A stretch of 64,000 nt of DNA from Rhizomonospora bruguierae (lineage in GTDB: Bacteria > Actinomycetota > Actinomycetes > Mycobacteriales > Micromonosporaceae). The stretch is from assembly GCF_018397995.1 (NCBI RefSeq), contig NZ_BBQH01000020.1, forward strand, positions 62,001 to 126,000, read 5' to 3'. Positions within the stretch are counted from its first letter, which is position 1. Each line of letters starts with the position of its first letter. Below the pieces are notes generated by a model that was not told the DNA's origin, did not search any database, and was given only the letters and a program-made list of their open reading frames with translations. Positions 19,330 through 27,017 of the stretch are shown in pieces. Position numbers and translations under genes: made by a program.

Positions 19330-20285
19330 GCCGGTACCCGCCGGGCGAGCGCCCCCGCGCGCAGCGGGTACCCGTACGCGGTGAGCATCGGCGCGCAGAC
19401 GGCGCCCACCAGGCGGCGCTGTTTCGCCGGCAGCCCGGCCAGCCAGGCATCGTCGCGGCGCAGCGGCACCCGTCCCACGGCGAACCGCATCGGGTTGCCC
19501 GCCGCGCTGTGCCCCGGGCGCAGGTCGGCGTGCTCGTCGCCGAGGAACGCCAGGTCCGCGTCGGTGACGGTCAGGCCGGCGAACGCGGCCAGGTCCCGCA
19601 CCGTGCCGCGCGGGTCCGCGAGGAACTGCTCGTACCGGACCCGCCGCAGCGGCACGCCCCGCCGCTCAAGCAGCTCGAACGCGGCGTTGTGCGCGGTCCA
19701 CAGCAGAGCGGAGCGGCCCGGGGTGTAGCGGGTCATCTGGTCCCCGTCCGCCTCCGGGCGGGCCACGGTCCTGGTCCACGAGTACGCGACCCCGCGCGGG
19801 TCCCGGACCGCGTGCACCACCCGCAGGTCCAGCCCGGCCGGCGCCGACCACCGCAGGCAGTGCGCCAGGGCGCTGTGCTTGGACGAGTCGATGACCACCT
19901 CGGCGCCGCCCACCTTGGCGGCGGCGGCGTAGACCGAGGCGTACCAGCCGGCGTACTCCTCGATCAGGTGCCGGCGCCGCTCGGCCAGGCGCTGGCGGGC
20001 CATCCGCGGGATGTGCCGGGTCCGCTCGACCGCCGCCTGGAGCGCGGCGATCCGGTCCACGTCGACCCGGTGCCAGCCGCCGAACGCCTCCTGGCCGATC
20101 GCCCGCCAGAACGCGCACCCCGAGAACCGGGAGCCGCACCCGCAGCGCTCGTCCGCCCGCAGGTCCCGCTGCCAGAGATGGACCACCTCGCCGAGTGCGT
20201 GGGCGCCGGGCAACTGGCCCAGGATCCGCTCCATCAGGGTGGTACCGCTGCGGCCCAGGCCGCCGACGAACAGCACGCGTGTCAC
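19326..20285 (-). CDS. PAPS-dependent sulfotransferase (first of two)
   Basis: 319 aa. The 5'-phosphosulfate loop LFVGGLGRSGTTLMERIL is at the N-terminus, with the 3'-phosphate motif region VVHAVRDPRGVAYSW and a Ser-containing segment VIDSSKHSALA before it. A Cys cluster (ERCGCGSRFSGCAFW) is typical of one bacterial carbohydrate-sulfotransferase group and may stabilise the fold. It forms an overlapping pair with the GT2 gene and is divergent from the GT26 gene. It presumably sulfates the glycan or a precursor built here, using PAPS made by the APS kinase at 28829-30355. Confidence 0.85.
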   Translation of the reverse strand: MTRVLFVGGLGRSGTTLMERILGQLPGAHALGEVVHLWQRDLRADERCGCGSRFSGCAFWRAIGQEAFGGWHRVDVDRIAALQAAVERTRHIPRMARQRLAERRRHLIEEYAGWYASVYAAAAKVGGAEVVIDSSKHSALAHCLRWSAPAGLDLRVVHAVRDPRGVAYSWTRTVARPEADGDQMTRYTPGRSALLWTAHNAAFELLERRGVPLRRVRYEQFLADPRGTVRDLAAFAGLTVTDADLAFLGDEHADLRPGHSAAGNPMRFAVGRVPLRRDDAWLAGLPAKQRRLVGAVCAPMLTAYGYPLRAGALARRVPA

Positions 20286-20356
20286 CGGTTTGCTGACCTT
20301 TCCCCGGATTGGCTCGTTTCATGCGTATAACGACCGAATTATCCCGAGGGAATGCC

Positions 20357-21220
20357 ATGGCTGATCTCTACGAACCCGCGCTCGGACTACCGTCGCGGCC
20401 GGCCGGCGGCGGCGGCGCGATCGACGCGGTGACCGGGGCGGCGACCGGACGTTCGGCGCGGGTGATCCTGGACGGGATCGCGCTCGACGCGGTGACCGAG
20501 GCCGAGGTGGTCGCGCTCGTCCGCGGCGCCCTCGTCCGCGGCACCGGCGGCCGCATCGTCACGCCGAACGTCGACATCCTGCGCCAGGCCCGCACCGACC
20601 CGGCGGTCCGCGCGCTGCTGGCCGGCGCCGACCTCGTGGTCGCCGACGGCCGGCCGCTGCTGTGGGCCGCCCGACTCGCCGGCCGCCGGCTCCCCGAACG
20701 GGTCACCGGAGCCAGCCTCGTCCGGACCCTCTCCGCCGGACTCGCCCGGGACGGGCGCTCCGTCTACCTGCTCGGCGGCGAACCCGCCGACCCCGGTTGG
20801 CGCGACGGCGCCGGCCGAGCCGCCGGCGAACTCGCCGCCGCCTGCCCGGGACTACGCATCGCCGGCGCGCACAGCCCCGAGTACGGCTTCCACGCCAGCC
20901 CCCGCTCCCTGGCCGCCGCCCTCGCCCCAGTGATCGAGGCCAAGCCGGACCTCGTCCTCGTGGGGCTGGGCTTCCCCCGCCAGGAGGGGATCATCGACCG
21001 GCTGCGCGGCCACCTGCCCGCCGCCTGGTTTCTCGGCTGCGGGGCCGCCATCGCCTTCGCCGCGGGCGACCGCCGCCGCGCGCCGGGCTGGATGCAGCGC
21101 GCCGGCCTGGAATGGACCCACCGCCTCGCCGCCGAACCGCGCCGCCTGGCCGCGCGCTACCTGCTCCACGACGTCCCGTATGCCGCCCGGCTCCTGGCCC
21201 GCTCCACCCTCCGCCGCTGA
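20357..21220 (+). CDS. WecG/TagA/CpsF-family glycosyltransferase (GT26)
   Basis: 287 aa. GT26 hallmarks: VTPNVDILRQARTDP, VVADGRPLLWAARLAG, VYLLGGEPADP, LVLVGLGFPRQEGIIDRL and WFLGCGAAIAFAAGD. This family adds ManNAc-type or other sugars to lipid-linked intermediates in enterobacterial common antigen, teichoic acid and capsule synthesis. GAGGGA lies 5 bases before the ATG at 20357. It is the only plus-strand gene of the polysaccharide locus, divergent from the sulfotransferase-GT2 pair. Confidence 0.88.
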   Translation: MADLYEPALGLPSRPAGGGGAIDAVTGAATGRSARVILDGIALDAVTEAEVVALVRGALVRGTGGRIVTPNVDILRQARTDPAVRALLAGADLVVADGRPLLWAARLAGRRLPERVTGASLVRTLSAGLARDGRSVYLLGGEPADPGWRDGAGRAAGELAAACPGLRIAGAHSPEYGFHASPRSLAAALAPVIEAKPDLVLVGLGFPRQEGIIDRLRGHLPAAWFLGCGAAIAFAAGDRRRAPGWMQRAGLEWTHRLAAEPRRLAARYLLHDVPYAARLLARSTLRR

Positions 21221-21262
21221 CCGGGCCGGCGGACCCAGCGCGCGCAGGAGCGCGGCGTATGG

Positions 21263-22045
21263 CTACCAGGTGGCCGCGTCCGGATGCGTGGCGGTCGAGG
21301 CGGGGTGGGTGCGGCGGGCGACGTAGAGCACGTCGACCGCGAAACCGCTGAGCAACGGCAACCGGACCCCCACCCCGTCGACGAGCCGGGCGAGGGGGCG
21401 TAGCCAGCGGCGGGAGTACCAGCCCTGGGGGACCATCGCGCAGCCGCGCCGCTCGACGACGGTGAACCCGTGCCGGGCCAGCAGCGTGGTGACCTCGTCG
21501 TGGGAGAGTTCGGCGAACCAGGAGTCGCCGCGGCGCCGCCGGCCGCGCAGGTGCCGCAGCGAGGCGCGGTTGCCGTGGTTTTCCACCACCAGCAGGCCGG
21601 CCCGGTGGTGGGGCAGCGCCCGGGCGGCGAACCCCAGCGCCCGGTGACGGGTGGCGTCGTCCACGTTGAGCAGCAGCCGGAAGATCGTCACGATCGCCGG
21701 GGTGCCGGCGGTGACGGGCGCCGGCACCGGTCCGGTGGCGGGCACCTCGTGCAGGGCGGCGGGCGCGCCCACCTCGGCGGCCTTGGCGAGCATGGCGGCG
21801 CTGGTGTCGTACCCGTGCGCCGCCCGGACCAGCCCGTGCAGGGTCCGGATCGCCCGGCCGGTGCCGCAGGCGAAGTCGTGCTGCACCGGCCGGCGGTCGG
21901 GGAACGAGCGCAGCACCAGGGCGCGCAGGTACCGGCGCTGCCGCTCGTTCACGGCCGACGCGTAGCTGTCCGGGGCGTAGACCACGGTCTCGTACTTCTC
22001 GGCGGCGGCGGGGTCCTGGAAGATCTCGGTGTAGTCGGTACGCAA
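21263..22045 (-). CDS. Class I SAM-dependent methyltransferase
   Basis: 260 aa. Starts RTDYTEIFQDPAAAEKYETV, then motif I HDFACGTGRAIRTL, the post-I acidic region AHGYDTSAAMLAKA, and the VTIFRLLLNVDD motif II/III region; the C-terminus is hydrophobic. The start is TTG 22045, supported by GGGGGAG five bases upstream; no in-frame ATG fits. It is 16 bp downstream of the flippase gene and probably the last gene of that operon. Likely O-methylates a sugar of the exported glycan; target unknown. Confidence 0.8.
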   Translation of the reverse strand: MRTDYTEIFQDPAAAEKYETVVYAPDSYASAVNERQRRYLRALVLRSFPDRRPVQHDFACGTGRAIRTLHGLVRAAHGYDTSAAMLAKAAEVGAPAALHEVPATGPVPAPVTAGTPAIVTIFRLLLNVDDATRHRALGFAARALPHHRAGLLVVENHGNRASLRHLRGRRRRGDSWFAELSHDEVTTLLARHGFTVVERRGCAMVPQGWYSRRWLRPLARLVDGVGVRLPLLSGFAVDVLYVARRTHPASTATHPDAATW

Positions 22046-22061
22046 GAAACTCCCCCATGGG

Positions 22062-23540
22062 CTAAAGGGACAGGGCGAGGACCCGGCGCAGCCGGAGCGC
22101 GCCGAGCAGGTATGCGGCGCCACCGGCGGCCAGGGTCGCGACCAGCGCGGCCCCGCCCCGGCCGAGCACCAGCGGCGGTACGCCGAAGCAGGCGACCGCG
22201 AGTCCGGCGGCGGCGAGCGTGCCGGCGCCGAACGGGTGCACGCGCAGCGCGCGGTACACCTGGGCGAGCGGGAGTAGGTTGTTGACCAGGATGGCGGCGG
22301 CCAGCCCGATCGCGGCGCCGAGCGCGCCGAGCGGGGGGATCAGCGCGAGGTCGAGGGCGACCATGACGGCCAGGGCGAGCGCCACGTTGCCGAGGTTCCA
22401 CAGGGTGCGCCCGCCCATCGACAGAACCATGTCGACCATGCCGCAGCCGCTGGCGACCAGCACCGCGACGCCCAGCACCGCGACGATCGGGCCACCGGCG
22501 GCGTACCCGTCGCCGAACAGCCGCAGGTACCCCGGCGCGCACGCGATGACCAGCAGGTACAGCGGCCAGGTGGCGAGGACCAGCCAGCCGGTGGCGGCCC
22601 GGTAGAGGCGGTTGGCGGTGGCCGTGTCCCCGGTGGCCAGCGCCTCCGCGAGCCGGGGCTGGACCGCCTGGGAGACGCCCTGGTTGACGAGTTGGCCGAG
22701 GACGACGAACCGGCCGGCGACGGCGTACAGGGCGGCGGCGGGCAGCCCGCCGAGCGCGGCGACCAGCAGCACGTCCACCCGCTGGAGGGCGGTCTGCGCG
22801 GCCTGGGCGGCGGCGCGCGGCGCGGTGAACGCCCAGAACCGGCGGGCCAGCGCCCGGCGTGCGGCCGACGCCACCACGGACTCCACCCGGGCGCCGCCCG
22901 GCGGGGGTGCGACGCCCGCGTGCGCGCGGCTCAGGGCGTACGCGGCGAGCGCGGCGACCGGCGCGTACGGCGCGGCCCAGGCGACGGCGTACGGGCCCGG
23001 CGGCAGGGCGGTGGTGGCGAGCGCGCCGATCCCGGCCAGTTGCAGGCCGGGGCGGGCGAGCTTGTCCAGCAGGACGGTCGGGCGCATGGCGCGGTACCCG
23101 CGGGTGGCGGCCAGCAGCGCATCGCCGAGCGCGGCGAGCGGCAGGAAGGCCGCGAGCAGGCGCAACTCGGCGGCGTACCCGTGGGCGAACCGGGGCGCCG
23201 CGAGCCACACCCCGGCGGCCAGCGGCACCGAGACGGCGGCGACCGGCAGCAACCCGGCGCGCAGGCAGGTGCCGAGCAGCCGGGTCTCGCCGCGGGCGCG
23301 CAGCCGGGCCGGCCAGTACACCAGGCCGGTCGGCGTGCCGAGCCGGGCGACGCCGCCGACCAGCGTGAACGCGGCGGTGGCGGCGAAGAACGCGCCCGCG
23401 TGCGCCGGGCCGAGCGCCCGCGCGACCAGCCAGGTGACCGCCACCCCGGCGGCGCCCGCGAAGCCGGCGCCGGCCAGGTTCGCCAACCCGCCCCGGGCAA
23501 CCGCCGCGACCGCCCTGGGTGGGGCGTCCACAAGGGTCAT
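22062..23540 (-). CDS. Wzx-like polysaccharide flippase
   Basis: 492-aa polytopic protein with about 12-14 hydrophobic segments, of the MOP exporter superfamily (polysaccharide synthesis/oligosaccharide flippase type). Seen: FAGAAGVAVTWLVARALGPA near the N-terminus, a typical flippase first helix, and GRFVVLGQLVNQGVSQAVQP in the middle. It would move lipid-linked repeat units across the membrane. ATG 23540 is fixed by an ATGA overlap with the upstream sulfotransferase; an in-frame GTG nine bases earlier is less likely. Confidence 0.85.
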   Translation of the reverse strand: MTLVDAPPRAVAAVARGGLANLAGAGFAGAAGVAVTWLVARALGPAHAGAFFAATAAFTLVGGVARLGTPTGLVYWPARLRARGETRLLGTCLRAGLLPVAAVSVPLAAGVWLAAPRFAHGYAAELRLLAAFLPLAALGDALLAATRGYRAMRPTVLLDKLARPGLQLAGIGALATTALPPGPYAVAWAAPYAPVAALAAYALSRAHAGVAPPPGGARVESVVASAARRALARRFWAFTAPRAAAQAAQTALQRVDVLLVAALGGLPAAALYAVAGRFVVLGQLVNQGVSQAVQPRLAEALATGDTATANRLYRAATGWLVLATWPLYLLVIACAPGYLRLFGDGYAAGGPIVAVLGVAVLVASGCGMVDMVLSMGGRTLWNLGNVALALAVMVALDLALIPPLGALGAAIGLAAAILVNNLLPLAQVYRALRVHPFGAGTLAAAGLAVACFGVPPLVLGRGGAALVATLAAGGAAYLLGALRLRRVLALSL

Positions 23541-24409
23541 AGGTGCCACACCGGGGTACGGCCCAGCCAGGCGGCCAGGCGCTCGTCGTGCGGGGCGTAG
23601 TGGCGGGTCAGTTCGGCGCGCACCGCCGCGTCCATCGGTGCGGAGCGGGGGCGGGCGTTGTGCCGGTCGAACTCGGGGTAGCCCAGTGCCGGCAGGCCGA
23701 GGAACGCCAGCACCCGGTCGTACACGGCGCGGGGCTGGGCGAAGAGGCGTTCGCTCTCCAGCACCAGCACCCGTTCGCGGCCGACCGCCGCGGCGAGCGT
23801 CGCCAGGTGTGTGGCGTACTCGCCGCGGGCCCGGTACGCGTGGTGCTGGTGGGCGAAGCTGCGGTACGCCGGGTCGGCGGCCAGCCGCTCGTGCTCCCCG
23901 CGCAGCCGTGCCGGCTCCTTCGCCAGCGCGCGGGCGAACGACGGCTCGTCCTCGAAGCCGCGCGCCAGTTCGTGGGCGTGCTGCGAGTACGCCCGCTCGA
24001 CCGGGTCGCGGACCAGCGCGATCAGCCTGACCCCGGGCAGGTCGGCGGCGATCCGGCCGGCGGCGAGCGGGTGGTACAGGTAGTACGGGCTGGACTCGAA
24101 CGCCTGCGGGCGCACGCCCAGGTCGCTGCCGATCCGCCGGGCCGTCCGCGCCAGCGGGAAGTGCCCCCGGTACCAGCGCATGCCCCGGTGGTACGAGGTG
24201 TCGAAGTAGTGCACGCCCTTGTGCAGCACGGCCTTGAGCACGGCCGGGTGGGCGGCGAGCGCCCGGTACAGGGACGTGGTGCCGCAGCGCTGGCCCCCGC
24301 AGATGAGGAACGACGGCAGCACCCGCCGCCCGGCGGTGACCCTCCCGTACGAGCGGGAACCGGCGTGCACCACCGCCTTCACGGGCGCGGGCACCCTGGT
24401 GGCGTCCAT
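23537..24409 (-). CDS. PAPS-dependent sulfotransferase (second of two)
   Basis: 290 aa. N-terminal SFLICGGQRCGTTSLYRAL is the 5'-PSB loop, followed by KGVHYFDTSYHRGMRWYRGHF (heparan-sulfotransferase-like), FESSPYYLYHP and the 3'-PB motif LIALVRDPVERAYSQHAHE. This is the bacterial relative of heparan sulfate/deacetylase-type carbohydrate sulfotransferases, distinct from the one at 19326. ATG 24409 lies 5 bp after the upstream stop, with GAGGAG 10 bases before it. It is coupled to the flippase gene by a four-base overlap. Confidence 0.88.
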   Translation of the reverse strand: MDATRVPAPVKAVVHAGSRSYGRVTAGRRVLPSFLICGGQRCGTTSLYRALAAHPAVLKAVLHKGVHYFDTSYHRGMRWYRGHFPLARTARRIGSDLGVRPQAFESSPYYLYHPLAAGRIAADLPGVRLIALVRDPVERAYSQHAHELARGFEDEPSFARALAKEPARLRGEHERLAADPAYRSFAHQHHAYRARGEYATHLATLAAAVGRERVLVLESERLFAQPRAVYDRVLAFLGLPALGYPEFDRHNARPRSAPMDAAVRAELTRHYAPHDERLAAWLGRTPVWHL

Positions 24410-24414
24410 GGTGG

Positions 24415-25653
24415 TTACAACTCCTCGACGCGGCGGATCAGGACGGGCAGCAGCCAGGTGCCGAGCACGCCGAGGCGGGCGCCGGCCTCGGCCTGGCGGT
24501 CGGCCAGGTAGCGCACGGCGAGGTCGACCAGGTAGAGCAGGGCGGTCGCCGGGCGGGTGGCGGCCGGCACGTCGAACGGGGCGAGCAGCGCGCCGGCGGC
24601 CCGCACGGTCCGCTCGACGGCGTCGACCGGGTCGGTGCTGGCCTGGATCCGCCGCTGTAGCTCGTGGTGCAGGGCGTCGAAGCCCATCGGGACGCCGGTG
24701 GTGAACCGCTCCCAGTCCCAGACGAGGATCGTGTCCGAAAGGACGGCCATGTTCCACGGCGCCCAGTCGCCGTGCCAGGCGCCGTACCGCAGCGTCATCG
24801 TTCCGGCCCGCTGGAACAGCCGCTCGGCGGCGGCGCCGAGCGCCCGCCCCTCGGCGGTGGTGACCACCGCGTCCAGCCGGGCGCGCAGGATGCTCCGGTA
24901 CGGGCTGCGGTCCAGCCGGCCGTGCGTGGTGCGGGCGGCGCCGGCGACCTCCACCATCGCGGTCGCGAGCCGCCGCGGGTCGGCCGCCGCGCGCGGCCGC
25001 CAGACCGGCAGCGCCGACTGCACCATGACCTGGTTCCGGTGGAACCGGCCGGCGTGCAGCAGGGCCGGGACGGTCAGGTGGCGAAGGTCCACATCGGCCA
25101 GTGCGGTGAGTGCCGCCATCTCCGTCCGGACCAGTCGGCGGGTCAGTGGCCCGGTGCCGAGCTTGGCGAAGCCGACCGTGTCGCCGGCCGGGGTGAGCAG
25201 TTGCAGCACCGGCTTGCGGTTGGCCCGCACCGGTCCGATGTGGACGCTGAGCAGCAGGTCGGTGCCGAGCGCTTCGCGCAGGTACCCGTCGATGCCGTGA
25301 CCGAGGGCGGGCGCGGCCACCCGTACCCGCTGCCGCAACAGCACCCGGCCAGCGCCGCTGCGCAGGGCGAGCGCCGCGGCATCCCGCTTCAGTCGGCCCA
25401 GCCGGGACTGCGGCTCCGCGTACCGCTCCACGGCGGCGGCGGCCACCCGCCCCGAGCGGGCCGGTACGAGCAGCCGGGGCCGGCGCTTGTCCGGCAGCAC
25501 CACGTATTCGGCGACCCGGGCCGAACCGCTGGGTGGCCGGCGCTCGCGGGTGCACGGCGACGGGTACAGCACGTCCAGCACCTCGTGCAGGTACCGCGCC
25601 CGCAGCGCGGCGTCGCGGCCGGTCAGGGCGGCCGGCGCGGTCTTGACCGTCAT
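24415..25653 (-). CDS. APH-family (aminoglycoside phosphotransferase-like) kinase in the polysaccharide operon
   Basis: 412 aa. The C-terminal half carries the kinase catalytic loop YGAWHGDWAPWNMAVL (HGDxxxxN) and the metal-binding ILVWDWERFTTG (DWE). An N-terminal region of about 150 residues is Arg-rich and unassigned. Its place inside the Wzy-sulfotransferase operon, with an ATGA overlap to the polymerase gene, argues for phosphorylation of a sugar, lipid carrier or protein during glycan assembly rather than antibiotic resistance. No substrate can be named. Confidence 0.75.
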   Translation of the reverse strand: MTVKTAPAALTGRDAALRARYLHEVLDVLYPSPCTRERRPPSGSARVAEYVVLPDKRRPRLLVPARSGRVAAAAVERYAEPQSRLGRLKRDAAALALRSGAGRVLLRQRVRVAAPALGHGIDGYLREALGTDLLLSVHIGPVRANRKPVLQLLTPAGDTVGFAKLGTGPLTRRLVRTEMAALTALADVDLRHLTVPALLHAGRFHRNQVMVQSALPVWRPRAAADPRRLATAMVEVAGAARTTHGRLDRSPYRSILRARLDAVVTTAEGRALGAAAERLFQRAGTMTLRYGAWHGDWAPWNMAVLSDTILVWDWERFTTGVPMGFDALHHELQRRIQASTDPVDAVERTVRAAGALLAPFDVPAATRPATALLYLVDLAVRYLADRQAEAGARLGVLGTWLLPVLIRRVEEL

Positions 25654-27017
25654 GCCACCGCCTCGTCCCGCCACAGCAGGGCGTAGGCCAGGAACGCGAA
25701 GGCCAGGGGGGTGACCAGCGCGTTGTACCAGAGCGTCGCGGCGAACGAGCCGGCGATGGCGGCGCCGCCGGCCAGCCCGACCGGGGTGCGGTCGCGGCGG
25801 AACCGCCACAGCCCGTACCCGAAGAAGCCGAGGTAGGCGACGGTGCCGAGCAGGCCGTGCGCGTACAGCACCTGCCAGAGTTGCCCGGTGCCGCCGATGG
25901 TGAAGTTGCCGCAGTGGGCACAGTCCGGGCTCTGCCCGATGGCGATCGAGTTCCGCCCGCCCGCCGTGGTCCGGGTGGACCCGTAGCCGATCACCGGCGA
26001 GCCGGCCACCCCGTCCAGGACCTTCCCCATCAGGTACGACCGGACGCCGTTGGACTTGCCGTTGTCCAGCCGCGCGCCGACCACCCCGCCGAGCGGGGTG
26101 ACCGCGAGCGCGGTGCCGAGCGCGAGCGCGGCCGCGACCAGGGCGCCGATCGCCCAGACCCGGCCGGCGAGGGCCAGCCGGGCGACCGCGTACAGCGCCG
26201 CCACGCCGAGGCCGATCCACAGCCCCCGGTTCAGCGAGAACACCACGGGGACCACGGAGACCGCCAGGCAGGCCAGCGCCAGCAGCCGGGTCCGGGTGCG
26301 GGTGGCCTCGCCCCAGACCGCCGCCACGAACCACACCACCAGCAGGCAGAAGTTGTTGCCCCAGGTGTTCGTGTACCCCCAGGGCGCCGCCGGCCGGGGG
26401 GTGGCCTGGCCGATGAGGTCCATGATCTGCGCGGCGTACGGGTGGACCAGCGACTGCACGAAGCCCATGTCCCGCACGTGCGGGGGCAGCAGCAGTTCCA
26501 CCGGGGAGGTGAACTCGAAGCGCCCGGCGGCCAGGCCGAGCAGCCCGCCGGCCACGGTCACCACGAACAGCCAGCCGAGCAGCCGGACCAGCCGGCGCCG
26601 GGGCAGTTCCGCCTCGCGCAGGTTGCCCGCGTAGAGCAGCAGGACCGTCAGCGACAGGTACCCGCCGAGCCGGAACAGCACGCCCAGCAGCCGGCTCGCC
26701 GCCGTCCCCGGCACGGTGCCCGGCGGGTCCACGCCCAGCGCGCCCATGCTGATGACCACCGCCGCGAGGAACAGCGCCCAGAGCGCGAACCCCGGGGGCA
26801 GCCGCAGCGGGCGCCCGCGCCCGTGCGCGCGGAGCAGCGCGAACGCCATCGGCACCGCCATCAGCGGAAAGATCAGCACGCCCAGCCCGAGGGCCCACCA
26901 CAGCGGGTACAGCAGCAGCGTGCCGGCGAGCGGCCAGGCCGGCAGGCGCACCGACCCCGTCCCGCCGGGCGGCTCCGGCTCGGGCACCCGGGTCCGCGCC
27001 GGCGCCGCCGCGGTCAT
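25650..27017 (-). CDS. Wzy/O-antigen ligase-like membrane protein
   Basis: 455 aa with about ten transmembrane segments and one large extracytoplasmic loop (roughly residues 285-370) containing GARLDNGKSNGVRSYLM and GYGSTRTTAGGRN, then TGQLWQVLYAHGLLGTVAYL. The loop and the GxxPxxGxG-like stretch SPVIGYGSTRT match the Wzy_C/O-antigen ligase family, which polymerises repeat units or joins glycan to its final acceptor. The start overlaps the upstream Wzz-like stop by ATGA. Confidence 0.82.
   Translation of the reverse strand: MTAAAPARTRVPEPEPPGGTGSVRLPAWPLAGTLLLYPLWWALGLGVLIFPLMAVPMAFALLRAHGRGRPLRLPPGFALWALFLAAVVISMGALGVDPPGTVPGTAASRLLGVLFRLGGYLSLTVLLLYAGNLREAELPRRRLVRLLGWLFVVTVAGGLLGLAAGRFEFTSPVELLLPPHVRDMGFVQSLVHPYAAQIMDLIGQATPRPAAPWGYTNTWGNNFCLLVVWFVAAVWGEATRTRTRLLALACLAVSVVPVVFSLNRGLWIGLGVAALYAVARLALAGRVWAIGALVAAALALGTALAVTPLGGVVGARLDNGKSNGVRSYLMGKVLDGVAGSPVIGYGSTRTTAGGRNSIAIGQSPDCAHCGNFTIGGTGQLWQVLYAHGLLGTVAYLGFFGYGLWRFRRDRTPVGLAGGAAIAGSFAATLWYNALVTPLAFAFLAYALLWRDEAVA

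Noticed and set aside
24415-25653. Antibiotic-resistance phosphotransferase
   Set aside because: Catalytic motifs fit the APH fold, but overlap with polysaccharide genes on both sides makes a glycan-assembly role more likely; no resistance-specific feature is seen.
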